From assembly GCA_947449015.1 (NCBI GenBank), contig CANFQA010000005.1, forward strand, positions 1 through 64,000: a stretch of 64,000 nucleotides of DNA, in the 5' to 3' direction. This document shows positions 60,780 through 64,000 of the stretch, piece after piece. The DNA comes from Microthrixaceae bacterium. GTDB taxonomy: Bacteria > Actinomycetota > Acidimicrobiia > Acidimicrobiales > Acidimicrobilacustridaceae. The notes under the pieces were generated by a model. It had not been told where the DNA came from, ran no database searches, and was given only the letters and a program-made list of their open reading frames with translations. A program made the translations under genes and the position numbers. Position 1 is the stretch's first letter; the number at the start of each line of letters is the position of its first letter.

Positions 60780-61502
60780 TTACTTCGCTGGCTTCTTCGC
60801 TGGAGCCTTCTTGGCGGGAGCTGCCTTCTTCGTTACCGCGGCTGACTTCGCAGGAGCCTTCTTGGCTGCGGCAGCCTTCTTGACCGGTGCGGCCTTCTTG
60901 GCAGGAGCGGCCTTCTTGGCGGGAGCGGCCTTCTTGGCGGGAGCTGCCGGCTTCGCCGGAGCCTTCTTGGCTGCGGCAACCTTCTTCGCAGGCGGAGGCG
61001 CTGTCTCGAGATAGGTAATTGCCGGACATTCAGCTTCGCCAACCGGACAATGCATTGCGCCCTCAGGACCGAACTGGCCGCGATTCACGAGCAGGAAGCA
61101 GCCGGTACAGGTGAATTCATTGGCCTTCTTCGGCGTGACACCTTCGGCGATATCGCCAGAAGAACGAGGCTCCGGAACAACTTCCTCATCCTCTTCGTCC
61201 TCATCGTCAGCGGCTGCGATGCGATCCTTCAGAATCGCATCAAGATCGGCTTCGACGTCATCGGGGTCGATCTCATCCTCATCCTCTTCCTCGTCTTCGC
61301 GCTTTGGTCGGGCGGGAAGGGAGGAGTCCTCCTCGGCATCGTCTTCGTCGACAAGGGGCACGTCCGCGATGTCTTCGTCAAGCACATCGCCTTCGTCGAG
61401 AACATCCTCGAGGTCATCAACGAGAATGTCCTCTCCCTCGAGATCAATCTCGACCTCGATTCCCTCTTCGAAATCCTCTTCGTCGATCGGTGCGTCAGCC
61501 AT
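60780..61502 (-). CDS. DUF4193-type zinc protein with H1-like Lys/Ala/Pro tail
   Basis: 240 aa. Residues 1-105 are extremely acidic (Glu/Asp runs) with the DUF4193 hallmark 'ADLDAILKDRIAA'. A zinc-binding segment follows: 'KANEFTCTGCFLLVNRGQFG' and 'CPVGEAECPAI'. Residues about 165-240 are repeats such as 'AKKAAPAKKAAPAKKAAPV', like bacterial histone H1 or HupB tails. Mycobacterial DUF4193 proteins are short and lack that tail. The product may therefore bind nucleic acid with its tail and regulate through its acidic end. Its stop is 11 bases before the next start. Confidence 0.8.
   Translation of the reverse strand: MADAPIDEEDFEEGIEVEIDLEGEDILVDDLEDVLDEGDVLDEDIADVPLVDEDDAEEDSSLPARPKREDEEEDEDEIDPDDVEADLDAILKDRIAAADDEDEEDEEVVPEPRSSGDIAEGVTPKKANEFTCTGCFLLVNRGQFGPEGAMHCPVGEAECPAITYLETAPPPAKKVAAAKKAPAKPAAPAKKAAPAKKAAPAKKAAPVKKAAAAKKAPAKSAAVTKKAAPAKKAPAKKPAK
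60782..61000 (-). repeat. Imperfect tandem repeats coding for AKKAAP units
   Basis: About a dozen copies of a 15-18 base unit (GCCGCTCCCGCCAAGAAG type on the minus strand), varying in alanine and lysine codons. They encode the basic C-terminal tail of the DUF4193-like protein and are prone to copy-number change. Confidence 0.7.
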
Positions 61503-61628
61503 GGGTTCCTTGCAGTGGTGCGGGTGATCGACCAGCGGATGCGGAAGTCGACGGGCGGATCATAGGCACGAATCCGGGCACCAGCGCCAACATGGACCGC
61601 CGAGATTTACGTCACCCTCGAGACAGGT

Positions 61629-63236
61629 TCAGGAGCTGAGCCGTTTGCTTTCGGCCCGACGCTCCGCTTGGAGGCGCTCTAACTCGGGTTCTGAACTGTG
61701 ATCAACGAACTTCATCATCTCTGCGATGGCCCCATGACCAGCCTGTTCAGCGATAAGGCGGTGCATCTCCTGGCCCACCAGTCGATACGCAGGATGACCC
61801 TGTGGGGTGGTGCGCAACTCGATGAGATGCATCGCCTCACGAGCATTCATGTCCATTGAGAACCGAACCTTGTACGCCAACGCGACTGCGTAGGGCGCCT
61901 GATCAGGGAACTGGGCCAGCATCGCGTCATGAAGCGATGCAGAGCGGGCCATGGCCTCGTCGAATCGGCCGCCGACACCTGCCTCGTCAACTGCTTCGGG
62001 CTTGGTGTACCCGTGCAGCGGCGAGAGTCTCTGCCAGTCGATGGTGAGCATTCGATGGCGCTGAAGGTCGCGAAATGCCCCGTAATCGGCAAGCACATCA
62101 AATCTGTAGCCGGGTCGTTCAAGAGCGCGACCTGGCTTATGACGTCGGTTGGCTCGCTCGCCTTCGTACGCAACCAGAACTGCCAGACGCTCCTCGGTGG
62201 TCATCCGCCGCACCTGCTCTTCGATCTGTGCCTCGGGGATCGACAGATGCGGGTACAGCGCGCTGGCAACGAGCTTGATCTCAGCGTCGGGATCGAAGTC
62301 AACAAGGGTGACGACAGGTGCAGGATCGATCGGAGTCCCTGCTGGAAAGAGACGCCCTGCGATGTCGTCCATCGCGTGTCGACTTCCCTCGAAGTACTCA
62401 CTCCAAGCCACGCCGCGCTGATCAAGATCGACACGCTTCAGGAACGATGGGATGACCTTGCGTAACTCTGAAAGCATCAGATCGGCGTACGAACGAGCTT
62501 CAGGCAGCGGATGAGCCCGCATGCGCAGGAGTAGCTGTTCGTAACCCTGTCCGGTTCCGTAGATGCCCACGTTGGAGAGCGACGCCGCCGGAAGAAGGCC
62601 ACGGATCGAGTCGAAGGCCTTGGCCCTGATCGCTTGGCGATAGACGAAATCGCTGTCACCCGAATCCTTGGGAATAGTGGCCCGGAAATGGTCGACGACA
62701 AGCGGGAGCATTTCCGCGTAGGTGTCGAACATTCGATCCATTTCACCCACGTAGCGAGTGCCGAGGGTTGACTGGAGCACCTCGGGAGGACGGTGGAACC
62801 GATAGCGCCCGCCAATGCGAGCGTCATAGGCGATGTACCGGGTGGACTGCTCGAGATACGCCATGAGCCGACCCCACTCCAGGACCTTCGTCAGGAGGTT
62901 TGACGCCTGCTCACAGGCCAGATGGACGCCGCCGAGCTGAGCCACTGAATCATCGCCGTACTCGAAGAAGACTTTGTCGTAGAGCTCCTCGGCACGACGG
63001 AGGCCCACAGTGGCATCGATCCCAGCATCACCCGAAATGTCGAGCTCGCCGACGAACTCATCGAGGAACAGGCGTCGGAGGCTCTTCGGTGAACGCGAGT
63101 ACCGAGCGAACAGTGCCCCTTTGACAACCTCTGGGAGATTCACGAGGGCAAACACTGGGCCGTAGAGATTGGTGAAATAGCGACGGAGGATGTCGGCCTC
63201 TTCGGCGTTGAATTCCTCTGCTACATACACACTCAC
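61629..63236 (-). CDS. Tandem ThyX-like protein (flavin-dependent thymidylate synthase fold, degenerate)
   Basis: 535 aa from GTG 63236, about twice the length of ThyX. Both halves have ThyX features. The N-half has 'VFFEYGDDSVAQLGGVHLAC' and 'LEWGRLMAYLEQSTRYIAYD'. The C-half has 'YGAFRDLQRHRMLTIDWQRL'. The ThyX signature is RHRxxSxNExSxR. Here the C-half keeps RHR but lacks the S/NE/SxR residues, and the N-half has EWGR/EQSTRY. So thymidylate synthesis is unlikely from either half alone; a paralogue with a different flavin reaction is more plausible. It ends 127 bases from the DUF4193-like start and runs parallel to it. Confidence 0.8.
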   Translation of the reverse strand: MSVYVAEEFNAEEADILRRYFTNLYGPVFALVNLPEVVKGALFARYSRSPKSLRRLFLDEFVGELDISGDAGIDATVGLRRAEELYDKVFFEYGDDSVAQLGGVHLACEQASNLLTKVLEWGRLMAYLEQSTRYIAYDARIGGRYRFHRPPEVLQSTLGTRYVGEMDRMFDTYAEMLPLVVDHFRATIPKDSGDSDFVYRQAIRAKAFDSIRGLLPAASLSNVGIYGTGQGYEQLLLRMRAHPLPEARSYADLMLSELRKVIPSFLKRVDLDQRGVAWSEYFEGSRHAMDDIAGRLFPAGTPIDPAPVVTLVDFDPDAEIKLVASALYPHLSIPEAQIEEQVRRMTTEERLAVLVAYEGERANRRHKPGRALERPGYRFDVLADYGAFRDLQRHRMLTIDWQRLSPLHGYTKPEAVDEAGVGGRFDEAMARSASLHDAMLAQFPDQAPYAVALAYKVRFSMDMNAREAMHLIELRTTPQGHPAYRLVGQEMHRLIAEQAGHGAIAEMMKFVDHSSEPELERLQAERRAESKRLSS

Positions 63237-63297
63237 GATCGGCGAGCGTACGGGTTGTTCCGGGGTTCCTCGCGGATAGTCACGAAAGGCGTCCTTC

Positions 63298-64000
63298 TCA
63301 GGATTCCTGGAATGCGGACTTCATCCGATCAACCTCACCAGAGGAGGCCCAAAGATCAGCGATAGTCATCGCCATTGCCTTGGCACCGTCGATCACGGCA
63401 AGATCCCCGGGTTCGGAACCGGCATGAATCGCAAACTCTGGAGTGTGAATTCCAACTCCCTTCGGTGCTGCGGCGATCATTGGATGGATGCTGGGCACGA
63501 CATGGCTCACATTTCCCATGTCTGTGGAGCCGACAACAGCAGTCGTCGAATCTGGGCGGAGCACCGTTCGGCCGAGTCGAGCGGCATTGGCGCTGTAAAG
63601 GCCGGACAGGACCGGATTGTCCATGAGATCGGCGTAGACCGGATCTCGCCACGTGATCGAGACCTCGCAGCCAGCAGCAAGTGCTCCGGCCTCCAGCGCA
63701 GCAACCACCCTGGGCTTGAGACGTTCGAGACCTTCGAGAGTTCCCGATCGGACGTACCAGTTCATCGCCGCGCTCGAGGGAACGATGTTGGGCCGCTCTC
63801 CCCCATTCGTGAAGATCCCGTGGATCCGCTCCTGAGGGCCGATGTGTTGGCGAAGGGCGGCGATATTCATGTATCCGAGGACGGCGGCGTCCAGTGCATT
63901 GCGACCCTGCCAGGGGTGGGCTGCAGCATGAGCGGCCTCACCGGTGTAAACGACATCGAGTCCATGGAATGCGATGGCATCCATGGTCACCAGATCGGAA
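63298..64000 (-). CDS. M20-family amidohydrolase, C-terminal part (5' end outside window)
   Basis: The frame stays open to the window end (the three codons before GTG 63990 read S-D-L), so the start is missing; 234 codons are present. It includes the dimerisation domain ('GEAAHAAAHPWQGRNALDAA', 'GGERPNIVPSSAAMNWYVRS') and the C-terminal catalytic segment ('GSTDMGNVSHVVPSIHPMIA', 'GIHTPEFAIHAGSEPG'). This matches M20D aminoacylase/AbgB-like peptidases, which cleave amide bonds using two metals. It is upstream of the ThyX-like gene on the same strand with 61 bases between them. Confidence 0.88.
   Translation of the reverse strand, partial: SDLVTMDAIAFHGLDVVYTGEAAHAAAHPWQGRNALDAAVLGYMNIAALRQHIGPQERIHGIFTNGGERPNIVPSSAAMNWYVRSGTLEGLERLKPRVVAALEAGALAAGCEVSITWRDPVYADLMDNPVLSGLYSANAARLGRTVLRPDSTTAVVGSTDMGNVSHVVPSIHPMIAAAPKGVGIHTPEFAIHAGSEPGDLAVIDGAKAMAMTIADLWASSGEVDRMKSAFQES

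Noticed and set aside
60229-61029. 266-aa extension of the DUF8129-like gene
   Set aside because: The extra N-terminus is the frame-shifted Lys/Ala repeat of the upstream gene; ATG 60768 has a good Shine-Dalgarno.
1-64000. Mobile elements, prophage or CRISPR arrays
   Set aside because: I saw no transposase, integrase, direct-repeat/spacer pattern or phage structural gene anywhere in the window.

Overview
The window looks like a chromosomal segment of a free-living actinobacterium, most likely of the class Acidimicrobiia. This is inferred from the gene content: a mycobacterial-type block gcvH / garA-like FHA / MerR / DUF151 nuclease / MerR / gcvT, a FolP2-type dihydropteroate-synthase paralogue, a DUF4193-type zinc protein, a comEA-comEC-holA-rpsT-lepA-hrcA-dnaJ block and many GTG/TTG starts. 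Genes are densely packed, often with ATGA/GTGA overlaps. I see no insertion sequence, phage, CRISPR array or rRNA. Both ends are open: leuS is cut at base 1 and an M20 peptidase-family gene at base 64000.

Layout. 1-15,993 is housekeeping: leuS, a PAC2 protein, a kinase-like APH, a CnoX-like thioredoxin, comEA/comEC, folP2-like, holA, rpsT, lepA, hrcA-dnaJ-rsmE-hemW and an enoyl-CoA hydratase. 16,065-24,059 is the most unusual part. A complete selenocysteine system (selD, selA, selB, tRNA-Sec) sits beside a five-gene overlapping operon. That operon has a MauE-like membrane protein, a Tat-exported cysteine-rich MauA-like protein fused to FG-GAP-like repeats, a MauD-like thioredoxin-fold protein, a membrane protein whose frame contains an in-frame TGA exactly where a CcdA-like 'SPCG' cysteine is expected, and a small unknown protein. 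I read the TGA as selenocysteine; a 10-bp hairpin with one bulged base follows it. 24,160-43,847 is again housekeeping: tRNA-Val, trpS, scpA-scpB-rluB-aroH-tyrA-aroA-cmk-plsC, ispH, a DUF512 radical-SAM protein, der, a Baeyer-Villiger-type monooxygenase, tRNA-Pro, lysS and an MprF-like aminoacyl transferase.

43,858-55,746 holds SRAP, HIT and pgsA-like genes, then the glycine-cleavage genes. gcvH and gcvT are on the plus strand, and gcvP is on the minus strand behind a tandem glycine riboswitch. Next come a class II aldolase and a cobalamin riboswitch that leads into a secreted alpha/alpha-barrel protein, a candidate bacterial analogue of intrinsic factor. 55,884-64,000 contains a phosphoglycerate-mutase-family protein, an unknown protein with a strongly biased tail, a HAD phosphatase, an enoyl-CoA hydratase, a minus-strand trio (DUF4193-like protein with an H1-like Lys/Ala tail, DUF8129-like protein, GNAT), a tandem degenerate ThyX homologue and the M20 fragment.

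How the parts may work together. The Sec machinery would supply the one visible candidate selenoprotein. The MauE/MauD-like proteins and that selenoprotein would move electrons or shuffle disulfides across the membrane to fold the exported cysteine-rich MauA-like protein, which may carry a tryptophan-derived cofactor. This is inference; the gene order, frames and motifs are what the sequence shows. All assignments come from reading motifs and remembered family features, with no database search.
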